64,000 bases of DNA, from assembly GCA_028277945.1 (NCBI GenBank), contig JANQFH010000008.1:445442-509441 (forward strand), read 5' to 3'. Position 1 is the first letter of the stretch. Each line of letters opens with the position of its first letter. The DNA comes from Oligoflexia bacterium. Lineage in GTDB: Bacteria; Bdellovibrionota_G; JANQFH01. The position numbers were made by a program, and so were the translations under genes. Below the pieces are notes generated by a model. The model was not told where the DNA came from, ran no database searches, and worked only from the letters and a program-made list of their open reading frames with translations. Shown piece after piece: positions 52,526 to 60,582 of this stretch.

Positions 52526-52540
52526 CCAGTTGTCAACTGG
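52526..52540. promoter_or_regulatory. Palindrome, possible operator
   Basis: CCAGTT-GTC-AACTGG: perfect six-base arms around a three-base centre, located between the divergent polyamine operon (ATG at 52501) and prfB (ATG at 52599). The form suits a dimeric repressor. The TTGACA within it on the minus strand could also be a -35 box, but the matching -10 would lie next to the start codon and is poor. Confidence 0.4.
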
Positions 52541-52598
52541 TTTATAAGGGCTTAATTTTATTTAATATCTAAGCGATCTATGATAGGTCTCAAGGGTT

Positions 52599-53741
52599 AT
52601 GGCAAGCAAAGCAGAGCTGAATAGCCAAGCGAGCCAGCTTGCCGAGCGTATTGTCGCCTTGATGCGCAGCCTGGATATCGATGCCATGCGCTCGCAGCTG
52701 CAGAAGCTACTTGCCCAGAGCCAAGAACCCGGCTTTTGGGACGATCGTGCGCACGCGCAGGCGACTCTCAAAAAGCAGGACCGTCTGCAGAAGAGCGTGC
52801 AGAGCCTCGAGCAGGCTGAGAGGGACTGCCAGGATATCCAGGAGTTTCTTGAAGTGGTTGAAGGGGAGGCAGATCCCCTACTTGCGGAGCTAGCCGACAA
52901 ACTGGCGCAGCTTGAGAGCCGTGTCTCTCAACTGGAGTTTCACAGGATGTTTCGGCATGAGGCTGATCCCAACAATGCGATTTTGAGTATCAACAGCGGT
53001 GCTGGAGGAACCGAGGCACAGGATTGGGTGGCCATGTTGTTGCGCCTCTATCTGCGCTGGTGCGATCGCTACCGGATGAAGCCCCAGGTTGTGGATGCGC
53101 TTGCGGGCGAAGAAGCCGGCTATAAGAGTGTGGTTGTCAGCGTTGAGGGCGATTATGCCTATGGCTATCTGAAAGCAGAGAACGGGATCCACCGTCTCGT
53201 GCGTATTTCACCCTTTGATGCCAACGCCAGACGACACACTTCGTTTGCCTCGGTCTTTGTGATACCCGAGGTGAGCCAAGACATAGAAATTGACGTACGG
53301 GATAGTGATCTACGTATTGACACCTATCGCGCTAGCGGGGCTGGTGGTCAACATGTCAATAAGACTGACTCTGCTGTACGTATTACTCATCTGCCTACCG
53401 GTATTGTGGTGCAGTGTCAAAACGAACGCAGTCAGCATAAAAACAAAGCGATGTGCATGAAGATACTAAAAGCTAAGCTCTATGAGCGTGAGCTAAAAGA
53501 ACGAGAAGCGGCGCTCGATAAGATGCATGGTGAGAAGAAAGAGATTGCCTGGGGCAGCCAGATCCGTTCCTATACGCTACATCCATACCGTTTAGTCAAG
53601 GACCATCGTACCAAGCTTGAAATCGGCAACGTCGATGCTGTGCTTGACGGAGATATTATGCCGTTTATAGAAGCCTTTCTTCTGCAGCAGGATAAAGTAG
53701 AGACGAAAGATGTCGACCATGGCAACAGCAACAACAAGTAA
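52599..53741 (+). CDS. prfB: Peptide chain release factor 2
   Basis: 380 residues. Class I release factor reading UGA/UAA. RF2-type SPF tripeptide in VRISPFDANARRH and the catalytic GGQ in GAGGQHVNKT. The whole protein is in one frame: the region matching the E. coli frameshift site (LDIDAM here) has no TGA, so autoregulatory +1 frameshifting is absent. ATG, AAGG upstream. The lysS start lies inside its last 32 bp. Confidence 0.95.
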   Translation: MASKAELNSQASQLAERIVALMRSLDIDAMRSQLQKLLAQSQEPGFWDDRAHAQATLKKQDRLQKSVQSLEQAERDCQDIQEFLEVVEGEADPLLAELADKLAQLESRVSQLEFHRMFRHEADPNNAILSINSGAGGTEAQDWVAMLLRLYLRWCDRYRMKPQVVDALAGEEAGYKSVVVSVEGDYAYGYLKAENGIHRLVRISPFDANARRHTSFASVFVIPEVSQDIEIDVRDSDLRIDTYRASGAGGQHVNKTDSAVRITHLPTGIVVQCQNERSQHKNKAMCMKILKAKLYERELKEREAALDKMHGEKKEIAWGSQIRSYTLHPYRLVKDHRTKLEIGNVDAVLDGDIMPFIEAFLLQQDKVETKDVDHGNSNNK

Positions 53742-55242
53742 AGTAGCCCAGTTTTGGTCGGATGAGCTTGCCGCACGTCTAGTACGCGAACGGGATCGCT
53801 TTGTTATTAGTACAGGCATTACCCCTTCAGGAGAGATCCACATAGGCCATTTGCGTGAGGTGGTCACCGCACATGCGGTCTGGCTCTCCCTAAAAGAGTT
53901 GGGCCAGGAGGCTGATTTTCATTACTTTGCTGATAGTCTCGATCCATTGCGCAAGATCTATCCTTTTTTAGACGCCAAGACCTATGCCGAACACGTTGGC
54001 AAACCTATTGGCAAAATCCCCTGTCCCTGCGGCAAACATAGCAGTTATGCAAGCCACTTTGTCGAACCCTTTCTTGCTTCGCTAAAAGAACTTGGTATGT
54101 CACCGCGAGTGATTTATGCCGACGAAGCCTACCGCACCGATGGCTTTGTTGAGGTTATAACCATTGCGCTGCAACAGCGGCAGCGCATAGCAGAAATTCT
54201 TCAAAAGCAAACGGGTAAAGAGATCAAAGCAGATTGGTCTCCGTTCAATCCGATCTGTAATCACTGTCAACGAATTAGCACAGCCGTGGTTACCGGCTTT
54301 GATAGCGATAGGAAGGTTGTTTCCTATCGCTGTGAATGTGGCGACGAGGGTGAGGTTTCCATGCGCGGCGGCGGCAAGTTGACCTGGCGGGTGGACTGGC
54401 CAGCACGGTGGCGGGTGTTGGGCGTAACCATGGAGCCGTTTGGCAAGGATCACAGCACTCGTGGTGGTTCTTATGACACCGGCACCCTCATTAGCGAACA
54501 GGTCTTTCAGTATCCACCGCCCTTGCCCATGCCGTATGAGTGGATCAGCTTAAAGGGCATGGGGGATATGTCATCAAGCAAGGGTAATGTGATCAGTATC
54601 CATACGATACTCCAAGCCGTGCCTCCGGAGGTTCTGCGCTATTTTATTTTGCGTAGCCATCCTAGTAAGCGCCTTACCTTTGATCCAACGCTACCGTTGC
54701 TCAACTTGATTGACGAGTTCGATCGTAGCATAAAAGATGCTACCGATCGTCCCTCACATTTGGCTAACATTAGTAATGCGCCATCCATAGGTATTCCATT
54801 TCGACATTTGGTTACGATTCTGCAGATCGTTGGTATGGATGAGCGCAAGGTAGGAGCGCGTCTGCAACAGGCTGGCTATCAGGTGACAGATCCAGAAGTG
54901 CTTAAGCGGTATTTAAGCTGCGTCAAGAACTGGTTGGAGCGATACGCACCCGAAGAGGTCAAGTTCTCTCTACAGGAGAAGCTGCCAGAGGTTGCTGACG
55001 AGCTGACTGTGGCGCAGCGACAAGCGTTAAAACGCCTGGCGGAGAGGCTGCAAACGGGAATGACCGGCGATGCGATTCACAAGCTTGTTTACAGCATCCG
55101 CGAGGAATGTGAGCTTTCGCCGCAAGAAATTTTTGCCGCTATCTATATGGTGCTACTGGGGAAAAGACGCGGACCACGAGTCGGGATGTTTCTCTCAGCC
55201 CTGGACCGCACATGGGTGCAACGCCGCTTTCGTGAGGTCTAG
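53710..55242 (+). CDS. lysS: Lysyl-tRNA synthetase, class I
   Basis: 510 residues with the Rossmann-type class I catalytic fold: HIGH at 44-47 in GEIHIGHLREV, and MSSSKGN (about 287-293) in the KMSKS position. Zinc-like Cys clusters (CPCGKH; CNHC; CECG) lie between, and an alpha-helical C-terminal domain follows. Most bacteria use the unrelated class II LysRS; class I is typical of archaea, spirochaetes, alphaproteobacteria and some deltaproteobacteria. ATG at 53710 or 53719, overlapping prfB. Confidence 0.94.
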   Translation: MSTMATATTSKVAQFWSDELAARLVRERDRFVISTGITPSGEIHIGHLREVVTAHAVWLSLKELGQEADFHYFADSLDPLRKIYPFLDAKTYAEHVGKPIGKIPCPCGKHSSYASHFVEPFLASLKELGMSPRVIYADEAYRTDGFVEVITIALQQRQRIAEILQKQTGKEIKADWSPFNPICNHCQRISTAVVTGFDSDRKVVSYRCECGDEGEVSMRGGGKLTWRVDWPARWRVLGVTMEPFGKDHSTRGGSYDTGTLISEQVFQYPPPLPMPYEWISLKGMGDMSSSKGNVISIHTILQAVPPEVLRYFILRSHPSKRLTFDPTLPLLNLIDEFDRSIKDATDRPSHLANISNAPSIGIPFRHLVTILQIVGMDERKVGARLQQAGYQVTDPEVLKRYLSCVKNWLERYAPEEVKFSLQEKLPEVADELTVAQRQALKRLAERLQTGMTGDAIHKLVYSIREECELSPQEIFAAIYMVLLGKRRGPRVGMFLSALDRTWVQRRFREV

Positions 55243-55245
55243 ACC

Positions 55246-56478
55246 ATGTCGTACGAGCTCAAGGTTGGCATACGCTATCTATTTTCACGTAAAGGAGATT
55301 TCCTTATATCCATGATAACGGCTATTTCGGTTATTGGTGTGGCCGTAGGGGTGACTGCGCTGTTGGTGGTTCTATCGGTAGTGACCGGATTTGAGAAAGA
55401 GTTTCGTGACAAGATTCTTGGCAACCACTCGCATCTGCTGGTTTTTGAATCAGGACGCCGCCGTATGCAAGGGTATGCAAAGCTACTCAAGCCGATTGGC
55501 GATGTTCCTGGAGTGAAAGCCGTAAGTCCTTATGCTTATGAAGAAGTGTTGCTGCGTGGAAAGTCTGGACGGACAACAGGTGTTGTTCTCTACGGAATTG
55601 AACCAGATGGTATTGGCAAGGTTACTTCACTTGGAGAAGACATGCTTGTTGGCGAACCTGCAGCCCTGCGAACAAGTGATGATATTCCCGGAATCATCGT
55701 TGGAGCAGAAATTGCCAACCACTCGCTCTTTTTGTTGCCAGGCGATAGCGTTGATGTTGTGGCGCCGCAAGGCGAGCTGTCACCATTTGGCATGGGTCCG
55801 AAAATTCGCAGGTTTAGGGTGGTTGGCATTTTTAAGAGTGGACTTTACGAGTATGACTCGAGGACAGCCTATGTTGATTTAAAACAGGCTCAGCGCTTCT
55901 TTGCTTTGGGTGATAGTGTTTCTGGACTGCAAGTCAGCCTGCACAATCCTAATGACGCCTTTGAAATCGCTGATAATGCAAAGAGCAAACTTGGCAGCCA
56001 GTACGTGGTCCGAACTTGGATGGAAATCAATAGAGATTTGTTCTCGGCGTTTAAACTGGAAAAGACGGTATTCTTTATCGTTATGACAATGATCATTCTA
56101 GTAGCCGCTTTTAATATCATCGGCACCTTGGTTGTGGTGGTCACGGAAAAGAATCGTGAAATTGCCATTCTCAAGGCTATAGGAGCACGACGCCGTTCGA
56201 TTAGTAGAATCTTTATGGTGACTGGACTAACGATCGGTACTGTGGGCACGTGTATTGGTCTAGCATTAGCCTATCTGCTTATCGTCTTGCTACGAGATTA
56301 TATTCAGTTTCCGCTGAACTCTAATGTCTACCAGCTGGATAAAGTGCCAGCCACCCTCAATCCACTCGACTTTGCCGTGGTTGCCTTGGCAGCTATTACC
56401 ATTAGTTTCTTATCAACGCTCTATCCATCGCTTAAGGCGTCACGCCTACAGCCATCTGAGGGGCTACGCTATGAGTGA
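55246..56478 (+). CDS. lolC: Lipoprotein-releasing system permease (LolC/E)
   Basis: 410 residues of the FtsX/MacB fold: N-terminal FISRK-type YLFSRKGDFLISMITAISVI, one membrane helix, a large periplasmic domain (about 45-265), then three helices near 270-300, 320-350 and 370-400. The permease extracts lipoproteins from the inner membrane for LolA. Only one permease gene is present here, so it probably works as a homodimer (LolF-like) or has a distant partner. Overlaps lolD by 8 bp. Confidence 0.93.
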   Translation: MSYELKVGIRYLFSRKGDFLISMITAISVIGVAVGVTALLVVLSVVTGFEKEFRDKILGNHSHLLVFESGRRRMQGYAKLLKPIGDVPGVKAVSPYAYEEVLLRGKSGRTTGVVLYGIEPDGIGKVTSLGEDMLVGEPAALRTSDDIPGIIVGAEIANHSLFLLPGDSVDVVAPQGELSPFGMGPKIRRFRVVGIFKSGLYEYDSRTAYVDLKQAQRFFALGDSVSGLQVSLHNPNDAFEIADNAKSKLGSQYVVRTWMEINRDLFSAFKLEKTVFFIVMTMIILVAAFNIIGTLVVVVTEKNREIAILKAIGARRRSISRIFMVTGLTIGTVGTCIGLALAYLLIVLLRDYIQFPLNSNVYQLDKVPATLNPLDFAVVALAAITISFLSTLYPSLKASRLQPSEGLRYE

Positions 56479-57169
56479 GGCTGGACTGTCCTTTAGATTG
56501 CGAGGCGTTTATAAGTGTTTTAAAAAGGGCTCAAACCCTGTTGAGGTGTTAACGGGTGTTGATTTAGAGATAGGCGCCGGAGAGTCGTTGACGATTCTTG
56601 GCGCTTCTGGGGTTGGCAAGTCAACACTGCTACACGTTATTGGCGGACTGGAACGGCCGGATCAAGGAGAGGTTTTGCTCGATGGTAAAAGTGTTTGGCA
56701 GCAGAATGAAGCCGCCTTGGCTGATTTTCGTAACCAATTCATGGGTTTTGTGTTCCAGTTCCACCATTTACTCAAGGATTTTAGCGCTGCAGAAAATGTG
56801 GCAATGCCGTTAGCTATTCGCGGCATCTCTCATAGAAAGGCTCTGCTCAAGGCAAGACAGTTGCTTGAAGAGGTGGGATTAGGAGAGCGGCTCAATCATA
56901 GGCCAGGGGAGCTTAGCGGCGGCGAACAACAGCGCGTGGCCATTGCGCGGGCGATGGCGGGCGACCCACGTGTTCTACTGGCGGATGAGCCTACTGGTAA
57001 TCTTGATGGCAGTACAGCGGAACAGATTCATGATCTCATATTGAATTTAAACCGAGAACGCGGTTGTACGTTGATCATAGTTACACATAATGCTTCTATT
57101 GCAAAGATGACGACAAACAAGGTTTGGTTGCATGAAGGTAAAATTTTTAGCAGCGCTCCTACTGTTTAA
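56471..57169 (+). CDS. lolD: Lipoprotein-releasing system ATPase LolD
   Basis: 232 residues from ATG 56471, overlapping lolC; the frame is open farther upstream, but that part is the lolC gene in another frame. ABC motifs: Walker [11 protein letters not shown] loop [12 protein letters not shown], signature [16 protein letters not shown], Walker [13 protein letters not shown], His switch VTHN. It powers lipoprotein release with the permease. bamA begins 38 bp before its end. Confidence 0.95.
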   Translation: MSEAGLSFRLRGVYKCFKKGSNPVEVLTGVDLEIGAGESLTILGASGVGKSTLLHVIGGLERPDQGEVLLDGKSVWQQNEAALADFRNQFMGFVFQFHHLLKDFSAAENVAMPLAIRGISHRKALLKARQLLEEVGLGERLNHRPGELSGGEQQRVAIARAMAGDPRVLLADEPTGNLDGSTAEQIHDLILNLNRERGCTLIIVTHNASIAKMTTNKVWLHEGKIFSSAPTV

Positions 57170-59438
57170 GCTCTGCTCTTTCTCCATAGCTTTTGCCGAA
57201 GAGCCGTTTGTTAAAGAGATAGCGGTCCGTGGTAATCGTAAGATAGGCGCTGCAGCCGTTCTTAAAAATATTCTGACTCCTACAGGGACCTCCCTGGATG
57301 CGGAGCTTCTCAGTGCCGATTTAAAGCGTATCTATATGATGGGATACTTCGACGACGTCCGTGTGGAATACGATGAAGAGACCATGCTGCTGACGTTTTA
57401 CGTTGTCGAGAAGCCTATTGTGACCAGCATTGTCTTTTCGGGTAACAAGAAACACAAACAAGAAGATCTTAAGGCCGAAATTCGTACCAAAGAGCTTGCC
57501 TATATAGACTACCGACTTCTTAAAGAGGATATCACCCGCTTAGAGGAGTTTTATGACAGCAAGGGATTTTTTCTCGCCGACATTGACTACAGTGTCGAAG
57601 AACAGCAACCAGGTGAAGTAAAGGTCGAGTTCAAACTCCATGAAGGTAAAGAGGTGTTGATTCGCAGAATCAACATTACGGGCAATAAGGTGTTTACTGA
57701 CCAAGAGATAAAGAAGGCCATGCGTATCACCAAGGAGAAGAATTGGCTGTCTTTTCTAACCGATGCCGGCACCTATCAAGCCGAAGCATTTCAAACAGAC
57801 CGTGCTATCATCGCCACCCAGCTGTACGGGCAGCAGGGCTACATTGCCGTCAAAGTCGGGGAGCCGCGCGTGACCCTGTCAGCCGATAAAAAGCACCTGT
57901 ATCTGTCATTTCATATAGATGAGGGATTGCAGTACCGTGTTGGCGAGCTTGATGTGAGTGGTGATCTGATACGCGCCAGGGATGAGCTGATGGATCTCGT
58001 CAGCATTAAGGAGGGAGAGATCGCAGATCTCATCAAGATTCGACAGGACGTTGAAAAGATTGCTCAACTCTATGGTGACGATGGCTATTTCTATGTGAAC
58101 GTCGTTCCCCGTACACGAACCCAGCAATCCGATAGGGTTGTTGATATAGACTTCTTTATCCAAAAGGGTGAAAAGGTTTACATAGAGAAAATAGAGATTA
58201 GCGGAAACGCAAGCACGCGAGATAAAGTCATCCGTCGAGAGATGGAGCTTGACGAGGGTGATCTGTACAGTAACAAGAAACTGCTCCTGTCCCGTTTTAA
58301 TCTGGAACGGACCGGTTACTTTGAGGAAGTCAGGATCACCACTCCTCGAGGCAGCGCAGATAACAAAATCGATCTCAAGATAGAGGTGGTTGAGAGGTCT
58401 ACCGGCGCCTTCAGCGTAGGTGCAGGTTTTAACTCGATCGAGAGTTTCCAGTTTATCGGACAGGTACAGAAACGTAACCTCTTTGGCCTTGGCTATGACA
58501 TTGCTCTGCAGACCCAGCTGGGTGGACGAACCCAGAGATTTAATTTGCGATTTGTCGATCCGTTTTTCTTGAACACACGGGTTGGATTTAATTTTTCTGC
58601 CTTCATTACGGAAAGACAGTTTGTTAACTTTCAGCAGGCATCTACAGGTAGCTCGGTAGGTTTTGTCTTTCCATTACGACGTGAAGGCCGCAAGCGTTTT
58701 AACCTTGGGGTTAACTACAACTTTATTGACGAAAATATCGAAGACATTCGTTTGAGTATCGCCAGTCTCTTTGATGAGGGCATTACTTCAAGCATGACAT
58801 TGAGCCTTATCAGAGATACGCGGAATCGTGTCTTTGAGCCTACACAGGGTTCTCTATTACGCGGCAGCGCTGAATTTGCCGACGGCGAGATTACGGGAGA
58901 CAACACCTTTGGTAAGTTTGTTTTTGATGGTAGCGTCTTCTTTCCGGTGATTCCAAGAGAGTCGTGGTTTTTACCCGGATCGGTCCTGCAATTTCATTTA
59001 AATGTCAGTTATATTACCGGATTGGGAGGAGATATCCCGTTGTTTGAACGGTTCTTTCCAGGCGGCATTTTGTCGATACGCGGTTTTGAGCTACGGACCT
59101 TGGGACCACAGATAGAGATAGCCTCCGATGCCACTCCTAGCACCTTGATAACGGAAGACTTCCCCATTGGCGGTAACAAACAGCTGATCTTTAACACGGA
59201 GTATATCTTTCCTATTTTTACTCAAGCTGGTATCAAAGGAGTGCTCTTCTTTGATGTGGGCAACGCCTTTGCAGAGGGAGATTCCTTTAATATCAAAGAC
59301 TTGCGCCTAGCAACCGGCTTTGGTATAAGGTGGTTTTCGCCGATTGGGCCGCTGCGCTTTGAATGGGGCTTCCCTCTCGACAAGACCGAAGATGAGAGCT
59401 CAGTGGTTTTTGATTTTACAATCGGCTCACTGTTTTAA
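57132..59438 (+). CDS. bamA: Outer membrane protein assembly factor BamA
   Basis: 768 residues. Signal peptide ([20 protein letters not shown], ending FA), five POTRA repeats (about 25-420; for example VKEIAVRGNRKIGAAAVLKN and INITGNKVFTDQEIKKAM) and a C-terminal Omp85 barrel (about 430-768) with FFPGGILSIRGFELRTLGP and a final Phe. It inserts beta-barrel proteins into the outer membrane. ATG inside the end of lolD. The order lol-bamA-skp-fabZ matches the envelope-biogenesis cluster of many proteobacteria. Confidence 0.97.
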   Translation: MKVKFLAALLLFKLCSFSIAFAEEPFVKEIAVRGNRKIGAAAVLKNILTPTGTSLDAELLSADLKRIYMMGYFDDVRVEYDEETMLLTFYVVEKPIVTSIVFSGNKKHKQEDLKAEIRTKELAYIDYRLLKEDITRLEEFYDSKGFFLADIDYSVEEQQPGEVKVEFKLHEGKEVLIRRINITGNKVFTDQEIKKAMRITKEKNWLSFLTDAGTYQAEAFQTDRAIIATQLYGQQGYIAVKVGEPRVTLSADKKHLYLSFHIDEGLQYRVGELDVSGDLIRARDELMDLVSIKEGEIADLIKIRQDVEKIAQLYGDDGYFYVNVVPRTRTQQSDRVVDIDFFIQKGEKVYIEKIEISGNASTRDKVIRREMELDEGDLYSNKKLLLSRFNLERTGYFEEVRITTPRGSADNKIDLKIEVVERSTGAFSVGAGFNSIESFQFIGQVQKRNLFGLGYDIALQTQLGGRTQRFNLRFVDPFFLNTRVGFNFSAFITERQFVNFQQASTGSSVGFVFPLRREGRKRFNLGVNYNFIDENIEDIRLSIASLFDEGITSSMTLSLIRDTRNRVFEPTQGSLLRGSAEFADGEITGDNTFGKFVFDGSVFFPVIPRESWFLPGSVLQFHLNVSYITGLGGDIPLFERFFPGGILSIRGFELRTLGPQIEIASDATPSTLITEDFPIGGNKQLIFNTEYIFPIFTQAGIKGVLFFDVGNAFAEGDSFNIKDLRLATGFGIRWFSPIGPLRFEWGFPLDKTEDESSVVFDFTIGSLF

Positions 59439-59451
59439 TGGAGGAAGCGTG

Positions 59452-59970
59452 ATGAAACCAATCCATATGCTATCTGTTGCCCTAGGCTTGTTTGTTGCTA
59501 CCCAAGCCTTTGCAGTTGCGAAGGATGGACTTAAGGTTGCTGTGGTGGACGTTCAGACAATTGTGGACAACACCTCAGAAGGCAAGAGAGCTAAAGACTT
59601 GCTTAAAAAGGAGAGGGAAGAAAAACAGGCCATACTTGAAAAAAAGAAGTCCTCATTGAAGACACTCGAGGACAATTATAATAAGAAAAAGTTGGTCTGG
59701 AAGGGTGATGTATTGCAAGAAAAGCAGCGCGAGTTGCAGGAGAAAACGCTAGAGCTGCAAAAACTGGTGTTTGATTGGGAGACACAGTTCCGTAAAAAGC
59801 AAGATCAGCTGTCTCAAGGTATCATGAAAAACGTGAATGCTGTTATCCATAAGATCGGTCTAGAACGTGGTTTTGATTTCGTATTAGAAAAGAACTCTGT
59901 ATTTTATTTCAAACCGACCTATGAAATCACCAAAGATGTCATACGACTCTATGATAAAACCTATAAATAG
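59452..59970 (+). CDS. skp: Skp/OmpH-like periplasmic chaperone
   Basis: 172 residues from ATG 59452, with GGAGG upstream. Signal peptide (MKPIHMLSVALGLFVATQAF, then A), VAVVDVQTIVDNTSEGKRA at the start of the mature protein, a long charged coiled coil (about 45-120), and a C-terminal strand/helix returning to the head (IGLERGFDFVLEKNSVFYF). It holds unfolded barrels in the periplasm for BamA. fabZ starts directly after its stop. Confidence 0.93.
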   Translation: MKPIHMLSVALGLFVATQAFAVAKDGLKVAVVDVQTIVDNTSEGKRAKDLLKKEREEKQAILEKKKSSLKTLEDNYNKKKLVWKGDVLQEKQRELQEKTLELQKLVFDWETQFRKKQDQLSQGIMKNVNAVIHKIGLERGFDFVLEKNSVFYFKPTYEITKDVIRLYDKTYK

Positions 59971-60411
59971 ATGTTGATGGCGGCATTGAATTCCAAGCAG
60001 CTGCTAGAGTGGCTGCCCCATCGTCCGCCATTTCTCTTTATTGATGCGGTTACAGACTTGCAGCCCGGTAAGATGGCGACCGGCATCAAGCGTGTCGATG
60101 TGGCAGAGCCAGTATTTGCCGGCCATTTCCCAGGCAATCCGGTAATGCCGGGCGTTTTGGTGGTGGAAGCGCTAGCACAACTCAGCTGCATTCTTGCCTT
60201 TAAAACTCTGGGCAACTACAGCGGTCAGGCGGTCTATCTTATGGGTGTGGACCACGCTCGCTTCCGTAAAGTCATACAACCCGGCGATGAGATCAACCTG
60301 CATACAGTAATTAAGAAAAGGCGTCGGAATATCTGGGTTTTCCAGTGTCAAGCCACCGTTGCTGACGAGCTTGCGGTTGAAGCAGAAGTCCTTGCCGGGA
60401 TTGATGTTTAA
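59971..60411 (+). CDS. fabZ: 3-hydroxyacyl-ACP dehydratase FabZ
   Basis: 146 residues. Hot-dog fold with catalytic His52 in AGHFPGNPVMPG and Glu66 in VVEALAQ; N-terminal LLEWLPHRPPFLFIDAV is typical. It dehydrates 3-hydroxyacyl-ACP in fatty-acid elongation. ATG 59971 directly follows the skp stop (ATG 59977 also possible). The usual lpxD between skp and fabZ, and lpxA after it, are not here. Confidence 0.96.
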   Translation: MLMAALNSKQLLEWLPHRPPFLFIDAVTDLQPGKMATGIKRVDVAEPVFAGHFPGNPVMPGVLVVEALAQLSCILAFKTLGNYSGQAVYLMGVDHARFRKVIQPGDEINLHTVIKKRRRNIWVFQCQATVADELAVEAEVLAGIDV

Positions 60412-60443
60412 GCCTATGAATTGACAGAGGATTGTTAAACTGT

Positions 60444-60472
60444 TAGGCAGACGGGTGATGTTTTTCTATAAC
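60444..60472 (+). promoter_or_regulatory. Candidate promoter of tRNA-Val
   Basis: TAGGCA (60444-60449, four of six), 17-bp spacer, TATAAC (60467-60472, five of six), giving a start near 60479, seven bases before the tRNA. A TTGACA at 60421-60426 could pair with the TAGGCA as a -10, but less well. Confidence 0.5.
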
Positions 60473-60485
60473 GTGCGGCCGGTAC

Positions 60486-60557
60486 AGGCGCGTAGCTCAG
60501 TGGGAGAGCGCTTCTCTGACGCGGAAGAGGTCGGCGGTTCGATACCGCCCGCGCCTA
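60486..60557 (+). tRNA. tRNA-Val (anticodon GAC)
   Basis: 72 bases: acceptor AGGCGCG/CGCGCCT, D arm GCTCAGTGGGAGAGC, anticodon stem CTTCT/GGAAG with loop CTGACGC (anticodon GAC, codon GTC), T arm CGGCGGTTCGATACCGCC (stem-loop), discriminator A. CCA is not encoded. It is followed by T5 and then thrS 25 bp later. Confidence 0.95.
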
Positions 60558-60582
60558 TTTTTGTTTCATTGCAGCTTTGCTA

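Noticed and set aside
56324-56470. Upstream extension of lolD
   Set aside because: It lies wholly within lolC and adds residues that no LolD has; ATG 56471 gives normal length.
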